A program made the translations under genes and the position numbers. A stretch of DNA of 63,575 nt from Bacillota bacterium (GTDB lineage: Bacteria > Bacillota > Clostridia > Acetivibrionales > JAFADI01): contig JAFADI010000046.1 in NCBI GenBank assembly GCA_023424965.1, positions 1 to 63,575 on the forward strand. Reading direction: 5' to 3'. Positions 24,201 through 33,586 of this stretch are shown in pieces. How positions within the stretch are numbered: position 1 is the first letter of the stretch; the number at the start of each line of letters is the position of its first letter. The notes beneath the pieces are model-generated. The model was not told where the DNA came from. It made no database searches and saw only the letters and a list, made by a program, of their open reading frames with translations.

Positions 24201-25244
24201 CTACAGTATGCTTTCAATCTTGATTTCCTTTGTTCTTGAAAGATCCAGATAGTCTCCGTTTGTCATGACTACCGGCGAAGTGACGTCATGGGGAGGAATA
24301 TAGACGATTTCCCCTACGTTCTGTGAATTGAGCAGTACCTTCAAGCCCGTATAATAGGGTGCAATATTGTTTATGAACAGGTTGATGATGTCACTGTCCA
24401 GGGACCCAAGGCCTGTGGTCTTAAATATTTCAAAAGCTTCAAAGGGAGTGGCCCTTTTCTTGTAAATTCTGTCGGAGGTTATAGCGTCAAATACATCCGC
24501 CACAGAGACAATTTTTGCACTACGGCTGAGGCTGTCGCCCGACCGCCCGGATGGATAGCCCGAACCGTCGATCCTTTCATGGTGCATTAATACGCTTTCT
24601 TTCACGTCCTGGCCCATGTCGGTGATCTTTTCCAGCATGTAATATCCATAAAGAGGATGTTTCTTGATCACTTCAAATTCTTCGCGGGTCAGGGGCCCCT
24701 TTTTATTTAAAACCTCATTGGGGACGCGCATTTTTCCCACATCGTGAAGCAGTCCGGCTTGTATGACCTGCTTTACCTCTTCTTCCGCCATACCCATCCA
24801 TACGGCAATAAGCATGGAGTAGAAGGCAACGTTTACGGAATGCCTGTAAGTATAGTCGTCGAAATACCGCATGTCGTTAAGACAGCCAATGATTGACCGG
24901 GTATTTTTGGCTGTTGTGGATATGGAGGACACGATTTTACTCATTTCAACCTTATTGAAGCCTTTACCTGCCGACAGGTCCGTAAGAACTTCTTTTATGA
25001 GGCTCACATTCTCACTATACTGGACTTTCAGATCCTCTAAAACCGAATCCGGAGAGGTCTGGCTTTTTTCCTGGCGCTGGTATACCCAGATTTCGTTTAT
25101 CCCGATTTCAGAAAGCTTTTCTTTTATATACTGGGTGATGGTCGTGTTCTTCAAAATAAATGCAGCTCCCAGATCGTTCACCACATCATTCGCCAGTACA
25201 TCGCCAGGTTTACAGTTCAATAGGGAAATAAGCTTCTTCTTCAT
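24201..25244 (-). CDS. HD-GYP domain protein, probable cyclic di-GMP phosphodiesterase
   Basis: From ATG 25244 the protein is 347 residues. An N-terminal domain (about 1-120, CKPGDVLANDVVND) is of the type often found before HD-GYP modules. The HD-GYP domain follows, with HSVNVAFYSMLIA, LLHDVGKMRVPNEVLNKKGPLTREEF, KKHPLYGYYMLEK and HHERIDGSGYPSGRSGD, so metal ligands and the GYP motif are intact. It should hydrolyse cyclic di-GMP. The frame extends upstream to 25361, but that region overlaps the tetR gene; GGTGG before ATG 25244 favours the short form. It is 38 bp after a TetR gene and probably cotranscribed. Confidence 0.9.
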   Translation of the reverse strand: MKKKLISLLNCKPGDVLANDVVNDLGAAFILKNTTITQYIKEKLSEIGINEIWVYQRQEKSQTSPDSVLEDLKVQYSENVSLIKEVLTDLSAGKGFNKVEMSKIVSSISTTAKNTRSIIGCLNDMRYFDDYTYRHSVNVAFYSMLIAVWMGMAEEEVKQVIQAGLLHDVGKMRVPNEVLNKKGPLTREEFEVIKKHPLYGYYMLEKITDMGQDVKESVLMHHERIDGSGYPSGRSGDSLSRSAKIVSVADVFDAITSDRIYKKRATPFEAFEIFKTTGLGSLDSDIINLFINNIAPYYTGLKVLLNSQNVGEIVYIPPHDVTSPVVMTNGDYLDLSRTKEIKIESIL

Positions 25245-25282
25245 AAACACCCACCATATAATTTTTTTGTCAATACCGGTTC

Positions 25283-25861
25283 CTAGCAAAAGCCCAGTAA
25301 AGCTTCCACCGCCGAAATGATCCTCTGCTTCAGTGAAAAACCGTACTTCTCCATTCTCCACTTGAGCGTTACCACCCTTTTGACGCCAAGGATCATATCC
25401 GCCAGGTCCTCACAGCTTATTTTATCGGTAATGCTTCCCTGCTCCTGTCCCTGTTCCACCAGGCGGGTAATAAAGCCCGAGCGGAACCGGAATATGTCCT
25501 TTACTTTGCTGACAGCCGCGTCCTCCCTGGTAAGCACCTCCAGGGAATATACAATGGATGTGAGCGCGGGATAGCTTTCATACGCCTCCACAATAGAATT
25601 TACAAAGAACAAAATGCCCTCACCCGGCGGCATGCCGCGGTTGAGTACCGATTCCGCAATGTGCTCGTCATACCGGGAATAATAATCCAACACGGCAAGG
25701 ATAATGGCTTCCTTGCTTTCGTAATGCCTGTACAGAGCGGCGTCACTGATGCCCTGCCGCCTGGCAAGCTCTCGGAGGGAAAGCTCGTGAAGACCCATTT
25801 CGTCAATTATATCAATGGCACTAATTACTATTCTTTCTTTCCGGGGGAAATAATCCTTCAT
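25283..25861 (-). CDS. TetR/AcrR-family transcriptional regulator
   Basis: The 192-residue regulator has the TetR HTH at about residues 10-52 (KERIVISAIDIIDEMGLHELSLRELARRQGISDAALYRHYESKEAI) and a helical ligand domain with no further recognisable signature. ATG 25861 is six bases from GTGGAG; an in-frame GTG at 25873 overlaps this. It precedes the HD-GYP gene by 38 bp and may control its own operon. No transporter or enzyme beside it hints at a ligand. Confidence 0.9.
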   Translation of the reverse strand: MKDYFPRKERIVISAIDIIDEMGLHELSLRELARRQGISDAALYRHYESKEAIILAVLDYYSRYDEHIAESVLNRGMPPGEGILFFVNSIVEAYESYPALTSIVYSLEVLTREDAAVSKVKDIFRFRSGFITRLVEQGQEQGSITDKISCEDLADMILGVKRVVTLKWRMEKYGFSLKQRIISAVEALLGFC

Positions 25862-25964
25862 ACAATGCTCCACAAAGGTTAGCAGTCGCCAACCAACAGG
25901 GCTATTGTATATTAAAATGGCAGTTCATGTCAATAAATAATTTTATAGCCATTTTCATGTCGTT

Positions 25965-27875
25965 TTATAGTCCTTCAATTTCCCTTTTGAATTTCTCCAG
26001 AAGTGCTTTTGCCTCTTCAAGGCTTCTTCTCCTGGCAGCAAATTCGATTTTGAAGGCCATATTTTTCAAATCTACCAGGTTAAACCCGGCCGCCAGCTCC
26101 CGGATATAGTGGGCGGCTCTTTCAATACCGTTCAGGTCCCCGGCCTCCGCCGCCTGCTCCATGTATGAAAGCTCGTTTGCAATTTCTTTCATGGCGATTT
26201 TATCATTTTTTATGTTTATGTTCAGAGCTTCCATGGCCGGAGCCTTTTCCCCGGCATCATACTGCGGTTCTTCCGTGCCTTTCTCCCTCCCGGAGGTCTG
26301 GGTCATCCGCCATAATTTTTCGTATAACTCGTTGGTTTGTATGGGTTTTGCGATATACTCATCCATTCCCATGGCCAGGAACCTTTCCCGGTCTCCCTTC
26401 AGCGCATAGGCCGTTACGGCAATGACAGGGGTCTTTCTTGTCCCGGCTTTTTCCTTAAGCCTTATGTGGTTGGTGGCGGTAATTCCATCCATTACCGGCA
26501 TTTGAATATCCATGAGGATTACGTCATATTGTCCGTTTTCCAGCTTTTGTACCGCTTCTTTTCCGTCACAGGCCACCTCTACCAGCCTGCAGATCCCTTT
26601 AAGCATATTGGATAGAACCATCACGTTGGTTTCATCGTCTTCCACCAGCAGGACACTGATTTTCCGTTTAAAATCATAAACAGACCGGCTTATTGCCATT
26701 TCACTGAAGGCCTGTAAAGATTTACGGAAGCTTAAAACCACTGCAAAGATACTTCCTTTTCCAATGGAGCTTTCCACCCATATTTCCCCCGCCATAAGCT
26801 CCACCAGCTTTTTTGAGATGGCAAGTCCCAGCCCGGCCCCTCCATATTTTCTGCTGTAGGAGCTGTTGACCTGGCTGAAGCTTTCAAAAATCCTGCCGAT
26901 TCCCTCCTGCCCTATCCCTATTCCCGTGTCCTTGACCAGAAATTGAAGCTGGATTTCCTCCTTGCCGTCTTTTCGTACCTTGATTACCACCTCCACGCTG
27001 CCTCTTTCGGTAAATTTTATGGCGTTGGAAACAAGGTTGTTGAGAATTTGCTGCAGCCTTCCCGGGTCTCCGATCAAATAGACCGGTACATCGGGTTGCA
27101 GCGTATATAAAAGCTCCAGATTCTTTTCTTCCGCCCTTACGGAGTGGGCTTTAATTATCTCACTGATTAATTCGTTCAGATTGAAGGCCATGAACTCCAG
27201 CTCCAGCTTTCCCGCTTCAAGCCTGGAAAAATCCAGAATGTCGTTGATGACCCGCAGCAGCGATTTGGCACAGGATTTCACAATTTTCAGGTTTTCCCTC
27301 TGATCCTCTCCTATTTCAGACAGCAGGGTCAAATCCGTCATCCCGATAATGCCGTTAAGGGGAGTCCTGATTTCATGGCTCATGTTTGCAAGAAACTCGC
27401 TTTTGAACCTGTTGGCCCTCTCGGCATGCTCTTTTGCCTTTTTCATTTCCAGGAACAGGGGTTTGTACTTGTCCTGCTCTTTTCTGCTTTCCCTGTTCAG
27501 GGACATTTCATGAATTTCTCTTTCGATGACACCGCCGAGCCGTTTAAGGTTATGCTTCATCACACAGTTGTGGCAGCCCTTTTTCATAAGCTCCGCCACC
27601 TGCTCTTCTCCGATGGGCCCGGATAAAAGAATAAAAGGCAGGTACTCATCATAACTCTTCATGAGCTCCAGCACTTGAAGACAGCTTAAACCAGGAAGGA
27701 CATAGGAACACAGAACCACATCCCAGGGCCCTGATTTCAAAGCCCGCTCCAGGGAACTCCGGGAATCGGCGTACACATATTCCACGCGTTGCCATGTTTT
27801 CTTCAGCTCCAGGAGTATGCGTTCCCTATCAGATTCAGAATCTTCAACAATCAGCACTCTAAGATTTTGCTCCAT
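25965..27875 (-). CDS. Cytosolic hybrid histidine kinase (REC-HisKA-HATPase-REC-HPt-like), degenerate first receiver
   Basis: The 636-residue protein has a receiver at 1-120, a short coiled link, HisKA (FLANMSHEIRTPLNGIIG near 165-180), HATPase (NNLVSNAIKF, DTGIGIG, GGAGLGLAISKKLVE), a second receiver (VLLVEDDETNVMV ... DVILMDIQMPVMDG) and a C-terminal helical HPt-like segment with AAHYIRELAAGF. No transmembrane helix or PAS domain is seen, so the first receiver is the sensor-like input. That receiver has Ser57 (VVLCSYVLPG) where the phosphoacceptor Asp should be, so it is a pseudo-receiver. ATG 27875 follows GGGTGG at five bases. It is monocistronic in appearance, with no adjacent response-regulator gene. 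Confidence 0.92.
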   Translation of the reverse strand: MEQNLRVLIVEDSESDRERILLELKKTWQRVEYVYADSRSSLERALKSGPWDVVLCSYVLPGLSCLQVLELMKSYDEYLPFILLSGPIGEEQVAELMKKGCHNCVMKHNLKRLGGVIEREIHEMSLNRESRKEQDKYKPLFLEMKKAKEHAERANRFKSEFLANMSHEIRTPLNGIIGMTDLTLLSEIGEDQRENLKIVKSCAKSLLRVINDILDFSRLEAGKLELEFMAFNLNELISEIIKAHSVRAEEKNLELLYTLQPDVPVYLIGDPGRLQQILNNLVSNAIKFTERGSVEVVIKVRKDGKEEIQLQFLVKDTGIGIGQEGIGRIFESFSQVNSSYSRKYGGAGLGLAISKKLVELMAGEIWVESSIGKGSIFAVVLSFRKSLQAFSEMAISRSVYDFKRKISVLLVEDDETNVMVLSNMLKGICRLVEVACDGKEAVQKLENGQYDVILMDIQMPVMDGITATNHIRLKEKAGTRKTPVIAVTAYALKGDRERFLAMGMDEYIAKPIQTNELYEKLWRMTQTSGREKGTEEPQYDAGEKAPAMEALNINIKNDKIAMKEIANELSYMEQAAEAGDLNGIERAAHYIRELAAGFNLVDLKNMAFKIEFAARRRSLEEAKALLEKFKREIEGL

Positions 27876-28002
27876 TGTATCCACCCAAGGTTAATAAATT
27901 ATTCGCACTGTTACCGGTTGGAAAGGATATTTACCCGGAAATTCCAGGCTACAATCTAATTATAGCAATAATTGCACAAATGAAAATATCCGCCTCCAAA
28001 TT

Positions 28003-28036
28003 AAAAGGCAAGCACTTTTAAGAATGCTTGCCTTTT
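28003..28036 (-). terminator. Strong terminator of the SBP-MalF-MalG operon (28072-31264)
   Basis: AAAAGGCAAGCA (28003-28014) pairs perfectly with TGCTTGCCTTTT (28025-28036). T-rich sequence flanks both sides, so it can work in either direction. Confidence 0.9.
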
Positions 28037-28071
28037 TGGTTTGTGACGATATTTACTTGTGTGGTGCCGGT

Positions 28072-28905
28072 TTATTTGATGCCGCTCATCTTGATGCCTT
28101 CCACCAGGTATTTCTGGAGTACAAAGAACATGATGATGGTGGGGACCACCGTGATAACTCCCGCAGCCATTACCGCATCCCATCTTGCCCCGTTTCTGCC
28201 TACAAAATTCGCGATTGCCACCTGCAAAACCCACATTTCCTGCTTCTGGCTGACAATCAGCGGCCAGAGGTAATTGTTCCAGTTTGCAATGAAGAATGCG
28301 ACCGCCAGCGTAATGCTGATGGATTTGGACAGGGGTACAAAAATCCTGGCGAAGATTCCAAAGGGAGAGCATCCGTCAATGGTGGCCGCCTCTTCCAGAT
28401 CCTTGGGCATGGTGAGGAAAAACTGCCGGAAGAGAAATATTCCATAGGCGTGGGGTATGGCCGGAATGATCACTCCCTGAAAAGTGTTCAGCCAGCCCAG
28501 CTGTTTCACGAGAATAAACAGCGGGATCATGATCACCGAAAAGGGAACCATCAGAGTGCTGACAATCCATAAGAAGACAAACTTCTTGCCGGCAAAGTTC
28601 AACCGCGCGAGGGAATAACCCGCCATTGCGTGAAAAACCAGGGCAACAATGGTGACGGTAGAGGATATGAACAGTGAATTTATGAAATACCTTATAAAAT
28701 CCTCCTGCAGGGTGAAGATGTACCCGTCAAAGGATATTTCTTTCGGAATGAGCCTCAGATCATAGACATCGGCACTGGGCTTCAAGGACGACACAAACAT
28801 CATATAGATGGGCAGCAGCAGCAGCACGCCGATGACAACGGCACAGACCACCTTCCCCCAGTATACGGTCTGTTTGTTTTTTAAAATACCTATATCAGTA
28901 CTCAT
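28072..28905 (-). CDS. Carbohydrate ABC transporter permease, MalG family
   Basis: The 277-residue inner-membrane permease has six predicted helices and the cytoplasmic EAA loop (LEEAATIDGCSPFGIFARIFVPLSK near 178-202) that docks to the ATPase. It ends with VEGIKMSGIKG-like residues typical of MalG/CUT1 proteins. It overlaps the upstream permease by 11 bp, implying coupling. With the MalF-type permease and the lipoprotein at 29918 it forms an importer for an oligosaccharide. No ATPase gene is near, so a shared MsiK-type ATPase is assumed. Confidence 0.95.
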   Translation of the reverse strand: MSTDIGILKNKQTVYWGKVVCAVVIGVLLLLPIYMMFVSSLKPSADVYDLRLIPKEISFDGYIFTLQEDFIRYFINSLFISSTVTIVALVFHAMAGYSLARLNFAGKKFVFLWIVSTLMVPFSVIMIPLFILVKQLGWLNTFQGVIIPAIPHAYGIFLFRQFFLTMPKDLEEAATIDGCSPFGIFARIFVPLSKSISITLAVAFFIANWNNYLWPLIVSQKQEMWVLQVAIANFVGRNGARWDAVMAAGVITVVPTIIMFFVLQKYLVEGIKMSGIK

Positions 28906-29821
28906 TTGAACTCCCCTTTGTTAATTTCAGCTGGAACAAGCTGAGTGTGAAAATGATGATGAACAGCACAAAGGCCAGGGCTGAAGAATACCCGAGTTTC
29001 ATGTATTCAAAGGAGTTTGTGTAAATGTAAAACACCGAAACATTTGTAGCCTGTGCAGGTCCGCCGTTTGTGATGATCTTGATCTGGTCGAAAACCTGGA
29101 AGGATGCGATGGTGGTAACTACCAATACAAAGGTGCTCACCTCCCGGAGCAGGGGAAAGGTGATGCTTTTGAAAATCTGAAAACCGTTTGCGCCGTCAAG
29201 CCTGGCCGCTTCATAGTAGCTGGCGGGTATATCCTTGAGGGCCGCAAGGAAAACGATGGCATAGTAGCCGATCAGCATCCAGGCCGATATGACCGCAATG
29301 CAAAACAAGGCCTGGTTCGGGTCCCCCAGGAAGGACTGGTGGGGAATTCCCAATACATTTATAATGTTGTTAACATAGCCGCTTCTCTCATCCAGCATGA
29401 ACATCCACATGATGGCCGCCACGACGGTGGACACGGAATATGGCACAAAGTATACCGTCCTGAAAAATTCCTGGGCCTTGCCCGGGATTGAATTGATGAA
29501 CACTGCCAGCAGCATTGAGGCGCCGAATACCAGAGGTACGAACATCAACGCGTAAATGAAGGTGGTCAAAACGGAAGTCCACCACTGTTCATCGGCCATG
29601 AGGGTCACATAATTTTTTATTCCGATGAACCTCATGGGCTCCAGGGCATTCCAGTCATGCAGGCTTACATAAAAGGCTATCAGGATGGGAAGAAAAATAA
29701 AAACCGCCAAACCGATGATATCCGGTGCAAGCATCAGATAAGCAAAAATGTTTTCTTTGGCCTTCCTGCTCTGTAAAAAGCTCTTTTTCTGCATGGGATA
29801 ATTTGATACTTCTCCTGTCAT
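28895..29821 (-). CDS. Carbohydrate ABC transporter permease, MalF family
   Basis: The 308-residue permease has six hydrophobic helices starting at about residue 25 (FAYLMLAPDIIGLAVFIFLPILIAFYVSLHDW), and its EAA loop is YYEAARLDGANGFQIFKSITFPLLR. ATG 29821 has AGGAGAG upstream; the frame extends to 29884 without a comparable site. It pairs with the MalG-type permease and lies between it and the solute-binding lipoprotein gene, 96 bp from the latter. Confidence 0.95.
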   Translation of the reverse strand: MTGEVSNYPMQKKSFLQSRKAKENIFAYLMLAPDIIGLAVFIFLPILIAFYVSLHDWNALEPMRFIGIKNYVTLMADEQWWTSVLTTFIYALMFVPLVFGASMLLAVFINSIPGKAQEFFRTVYFVPYSVSTVVAAIMWMFMLDERSGYVNNIINVLGIPHQSFLGDPNQALFCIAVISAWMLIGYYAIVFLAALKDIPASYYEAARLDGANGFQIFKSITFPLLREVSTFVLVVTTIASFQVFDQIKIITNGGPAQATNVSVFYIYTNSFEYMKLGYSSALAFVLFIIIFTLSLFQLKLTKGSSNEY

Positions 29822-29917
29822 GCATATCTCTCCTGTCTGATTCTTGGCATATTCCGCCCCACGTTGGCATGGAGCGGAATACACTGCATAAATTCAAAAC
29901 CTTGCGTGATTGTTCTT

Positions 29918-31264
29918 TTACATTGAACCCTGGTAGGACTTCAGGAATTCGTTGATCCTATCGTTGGCCTTTTTGGCCGCCGCCGCAGGATCGGTATTCT
30001 TGAACATGACCTCCTGCAGAGCATCACCCACTGCGTTCACGATTTCAGAGGGATATCTCGGTTCTCCGACGGCGGAATCATAAATCTGCTCGGTGAACAC
30101 CTTTCTCAAGCCTTTGTCATAAACGGCCTTTCCGGCTTCAACAACGGATTTTCTCGGGGAGTAGGCGAACTTGACCTCCGTGCACCATTTCAACGGAAGG
30201 TTTATATCCTCTGCAAAGGCCCACATGGCGAACTTGGCTGCGGCATCGGCGTACTTGCTCTTGCCGTTGACCATCATTTTCCATCCTCCCGCACAGGTGG
30301 CAGCCTTTCCTCCTTCAGGAAGGGGCAGCGGCACCAGGCCGATGTTGCTCTTTGCATAGTCTTTTTCCAGCGCGGCGATTGCCCATGTACCGCAGATCTG
30401 CATGGCTGTCTGTCCACCGCCCAGAGGTGCGATCTCCCATGTGCCGGGAACGGTGATCTTGGACGGTGCGCCAGCCTTCACCAGGTCGCCCCACAGTTTG
30501 AGGGAATTCTCAACTGCGGCGCCTTCAAAGGTTCCTTTTTTGGCGGCTTCGTCCAGTACTTTTCCGCCGCCCTGCCAGAGGAAGGGGTACCAGGTAAAGT
30601 TCTGGTAGTAGCCTTTGTTAGGTTCGACGGTCAAGCCTGCAACCTTGCCCTTGGTAAGCTTCTTTGTTGCGTCGATGAGCTCGTTCCATGTCTTCGGAGG
30701 TTCCACTCCGGCAGCCTTCAGCAGGTCGATATTGTAGTAAAGGCCCAGCAGCTCCACTTCAAAGGGAATTGCCACCATCTTGCCATTTACCGTAATAGCG
30801 TCCAGGGAACTCTTCAGGAAGTCATCCTTGATTTTGTCGGTATAGTAAGGAGTCAGGTCCATGGCCAGCCCGCTGTTTGCGTATTTGAGGAAGTCACCGG
30901 GGCTCATGACGAATACGTCGGGGCCCGCATTGGCTGCAAAAGCTGTTGTAAGCTTTGAACTCATGTATTCGGCTTCTGGAATGTTTTCATATTTCACTTC
31001 CACATTGGGATTTACCTTTTTGTACTCTTCGGGAAGGGAAGCCATAAATTCCTTTTCATAATTGGTATGGAAGGTCCAGAATGTAAGCTCTGCTTTTTCA
31101 GCGGGTTTCGCCGCCTCTTCCGTTTTTTTGGGCTCTTCGGCCTGCTTGGATTCTTCCGTTGCAGCGGGCTTGGAGCTGCCGCTTCCACAACCGGCAAGGC
31201 TCAGCGCGAATACCAATGCCAGGGTCAGACACATTAGCCTCATGATTTTTCTTTCCTTCATCAT
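29918..31264 (-). CDS. Extracellular solute-binding lipoprotein, carbohydrate type
   Basis: The 448-residue lipoprotein has a signal peptide ending in the lipobox LAGC (Cys26), a Ser/Lys/Glu/Ala-rich linker, then a CUT1-type binding fold (FWTFHTNYEKEF, LTTAFAANAGPDVFVMSPGDFLKYA). It captures an oligosaccharide for the downstream permeases. It is clearly paralogous to the orphan binding protein at 41210-42502: both have the PL-WCTE ... RKSVV ... EPRYP...EVMF/EAMF C-terminal pattern. AAGGAGG precedes the ATG pair. A candidate promoter is at 31362-31390. Confidence 0.95.
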   Translation of the reverse strand: MMKERKIMRLMCLTLALVFALSLAGCGSGSSKPAATEESKQAEEPKKTEEAAKPAEKAELTFWTFHTNYEKEFMASLPEEYKKVNPNVEVKYENIPEAEYMSSKLTTAFAANAGPDVFVMSPGDFLKYANSGLAMDLTPYYTDKIKDDFLKSSLDAITVNGKMVAIPFEVELLGLYYNIDLLKAAGVEPPKTWNELIDATKKLTKGKVAGLTVEPNKGYYQNFTWYPFLWQGGGKVLDEAAKKGTFEGAAVENSLKLWGDLVKAGAPSKITVPGTWEIAPLGGGQTAMQICGTWAIAALEKDYAKSNIGLVPLPLPEGGKAATCAGGWKMMVNGKSKYADAAAKFAMWAFAEDINLPLKWCTEVKFAYSPRKSVVEAGKAVYDKGLRKVFTEQIYDSAVGEPRYPSEIVNAVGDALQEVMFKNTDPAAAAKKANDRINEFLKSYQGSM

Positions 31265-31361
31265 TTCATCCTCCTTAAATAGTGGTAGGCCGCACTCCGC
31301 ATACCCTATGATTTCTCATGGAATATTCCTTTTTGACGGGTGCTTTCCTATTTACAGGTTA

Positions 31362-31390
31362 ATTATAGTTCCGGGAGGGTTTTCACATAA
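31362..31390 (-). promoter_or_regulatory. Candidate promoter of the SBP-MalF-MalG operon
   Basis: On the minus strand TTATGT and TATAAT (31362-31367) are about 17 bp apart. A poor -35 with a perfect -10 suits an activator-dependent promoter. The rest of 31265-31460 shows no gene. Confidence 0.45.
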
Positions 31391-31460
31391 TGTAACAAGT
31401 TTTGGTTTGTGGGAAGTTTTTTTGGATTTGCAACGCCCGTCGGATTAAAATCGGATTAAA

Positions 31461-31494
31461 AAAGGAGACCCATGCTCCTCGCATGGTCTCCTTT
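31461..31494 (-). terminator. Terminator after the 31535-33559 glycosidase-like gene
   Basis: AAAGGAGACC-CATGC (31461-31475) pairs with GCATG-GTCTCCTTT (31481-31494). On the minus strand a T6 run follows. Confidence 0.9.
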
Positions 31495-31534
31495 CGACAC
31501 TCCTCATATTACCGGCAAACAGTACCCTTGCACA

Positions 31535-33559
31535 TCACAAAATCCCGTGTTCACCTGCCAGCTCACGGAAATCCTGCAATATCCGCAGGTAGCTTTCACA
31601 TGCCCCGCCTGCACCCCAATCAAAAATCGTAAATTCTCCCATCCCTACTCCCGAATCCTCGGCCGCGCCTTCGTGCCCATAGTTCTCCATCATGAAGCCG
31701 TAATCCGCGGAGCTGAAAAAGGGCCATTTGCTTTCCCATTGTTCCCGCGCCTTTTTGTTCTCGGGACAGTACATCAGGGCAAAGGAGGCCTTCATGGCGG
31801 CCATTCCCCTTTCAATGTATTCCTCTCTGCCCAGTTCCCTTCCATACCGGAGGACCAGGCCGGCAAACAGGCTTTGCCTGGCATCGTTCCACTCCCCGTC
31901 GCAATTCATGACACCGAAGCCCCCCAGCACATTCACAAACAAATAGGGCGGCTGCCAGGAGGCCTGGGTCATCAGCATTTCGTCAAGGCACCGCTGGCCG
32001 TATTTCAAGTACCTTTCTTCTCCCGTTGCCTTATAGCAGCACCACAGCGCTTCGGCCGTCCAGAACATCGACAGGTTGCACTGCTTGTACATGTTGTTCC
32101 TTTTGACCTTCTTTCCCGGCAGCTCCTCCTGTCCATAGGTGCAGCAGGACCAATAGGTCTCAAAATCCTCCCACCTTCCTTCGGGTATGATTTCACCGCA
32201 TATGGCTTCCATGGCTTTTAGCGCTGCCCGAAGGTACTTTCCATCTCCCGACGTTTCATACAGCTTCAGCAGGAAGGTCACCGAAAGGGACGATTCCGGC
32301 GAATCCTCCAGAACCCCCATGGGCATCAGCGTTTCCCTGTCAAGCCATGCGGGGAAAAAGCCCCGGCCGCTCTGAAGCTTTACCAGGGAATCTCCATATG
32401 CCCATGCGTATTCCACCAGCCTCCCGTCCTGCTCCAGCTCTTCATGCCACCGGAGCATCAGCAAAGCGGTATAGCTCATGTCCGCCACATGGTAGGGGGA
32501 CAGCCTGGGGTCTTTCGTAAAGGGATTCCGGTTGGAATTGCCCCAGTAGTAGTGCTTCCATCCTCTGGACCTGTTCAATTTCCGCCCCCCTGCCTCCAGG
32601 GTTTCCATTTCCGTGGCAATGACCGCCGGAAAGAAGCCTTTATTGACGGGAGCAGCCAGGGCGAGCTCTTTTACCATGCGCGCCCTGTCCTTCAGCACAG
32701 GGTTCCCTGTAAGCTCTCCGTACCGGTACATCCCATGGGCGGTGCGCAGGGAGGAAAACCAGGCCTGATTCCATATGGACCGGAACTCCCTCTCCTCTGC
32801 CGGTCCCCCGTAGCCGGGAGATTGGGTCACATTGACGATAAATACCGTTGCCCCCACCGTTTCGCCTTCAAGCTCAAATTCCTGCCACACTACGTCTCCC
32901 CATTTTTCAAAGGCCCACCGGTAGGCATGGTCCACGTAGCGCATTAGAGGAACACCCACCGGCTCTCCCTGCCGGTACAGCTTTCCTCCCCAGTTCTCCC
33001 ACAGAAATTGCAGGGCGGTGCGCCAGGGATTCCACAGGCTTTCTTCCTCCTGGAGGAGGAGCAGGTAAAATCCTATCTCCAGTTTCCCCGCGGGATATCT
33101 GGCTCCTTTTGCCCGGGTATACAGGACATGCTCTTTTACGGAATAGTTGCTCATACCGAGAACCAGCTTGTTGTTTGTTGCATCCATATCCAGGTACCAT
33201 CTCACGGGTACTTCCCCGGACAGGATATCCAGGTCCGGAATGAGAACGATTCCCCTGTTTGCATCCGTTGCGATTAGCGCCGGTGAACGGAAGCTGTGCT
33301 GGTCGACAATATGCCCGTCCGTGGGGGTCAGGTGGGGAGCCCAGTGAAAATCCGGCAGGAAGGAAGGCGAAAGTTCCGCCTTCCAGTCATCCTGCGCCAC
33401 CTCCTCCGAAAGCTCGAAGGAAAAGGTATAAGCGATGACCCCGGGGGAAACACTTCTGCGGGTGATCCGGGGAAGGTATTTTCCGAGGCTTTCTACCGCA
33501 ATTCCCGCCACAAAAGCCATGTCCTCGGAATGCATAAATATTTTCATTTCCTTATTCAA
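31535..33559 (-). CDS. Putative intracellular alpha/alpha-barrel glycosidase-like protein
   Basis: I cannot place this 674-residue protein in a numbered family. The N-terminal 200 residues look beta-rich (FSFELSEEVAQ...RWYLDMDATNNKLVLGMSNYSVKEHVLYT). The rest is helical with repeated aromatic-rich hairpins typical of six-hairpin glycosidases (FSSLRTAHGMYRYGELTG, YHVADMSYTALLMLRWHEEL, CNLSMFWTAEALWCCYKATG, GFGVMNCDGEWNDARQSLF). Conserved-looking acids in NCDGEWND and FETYWSCCTYGQEE could be catalytic. There is no signal peptide. A TTG start is set by GGAGG. It closes the HK-RR-SBP-permease-permease operon, so it should cleave the imported glycan or a derivative. Confidence 0.7.
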   Translation of the reverse strand: MNKEMKIFMHSEDMAFVAGIAVESLGKYLPRITRRSVSPGVIAYTFSFELSEEVAQDDWKAELSPSFLPDFHWAPHLTPTDGHIVDQHSFRSPALIATDANRGIVLIPDLDILSGEVPVRWYLDMDATNNKLVLGMSNYSVKEHVLYTRAKGARYPAGKLEIGFYLLLLQEEESLWNPWRTALQFLWENWGGKLYRQGEPVGVPLMRYVDHAYRWAFEKWGDVVWQEFELEGETVGATVFIVNVTQSPGYGGPAEEREFRSIWNQAWFSSLRTAHGMYRYGELTGNPVLKDRARMVKELALAAPVNKGFFPAVIATEMETLEAGGRKLNRSRGWKHYYWGNSNRNPFTKDPRLSPYHVADMSYTALLMLRWHEELEQDGRLVEYAWAYGDSLVKLQSGRGFFPAWLDRETLMPMGVLEDSPESSLSVTFLLKLYETSGDGKYLRAALKAMEAICGEIIPEGRWEDFETYWSCCTYGQEELPGKKVKRNNMYKQCNLSMFWTAEALWCCYKATGEERYLKYGQRCLDEMLMTQASWQPPYLFVNVLGGFGVMNCDGEWNDARQSLFAGLVLRYGRELGREEYIERGMAAMKASFALMYCPENKKAREQWESKWPFFSSADYGFMMENYGHEGAAEDSGVGMGEFTIFDWGAGGACESYLRILQDFRELAGEHGIL

Positions 33560-33586
33560 AATAGTCCTCCAATCGATTGAGGGGCG

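Noticed and set aside
25245..25361. Longer HD-GYP start overlapping tetR
   Set aside because: It would overlap the tetR coding end and has no ribosome site, whereas ATG 25244 has GGTGG and a typical N-terminus.
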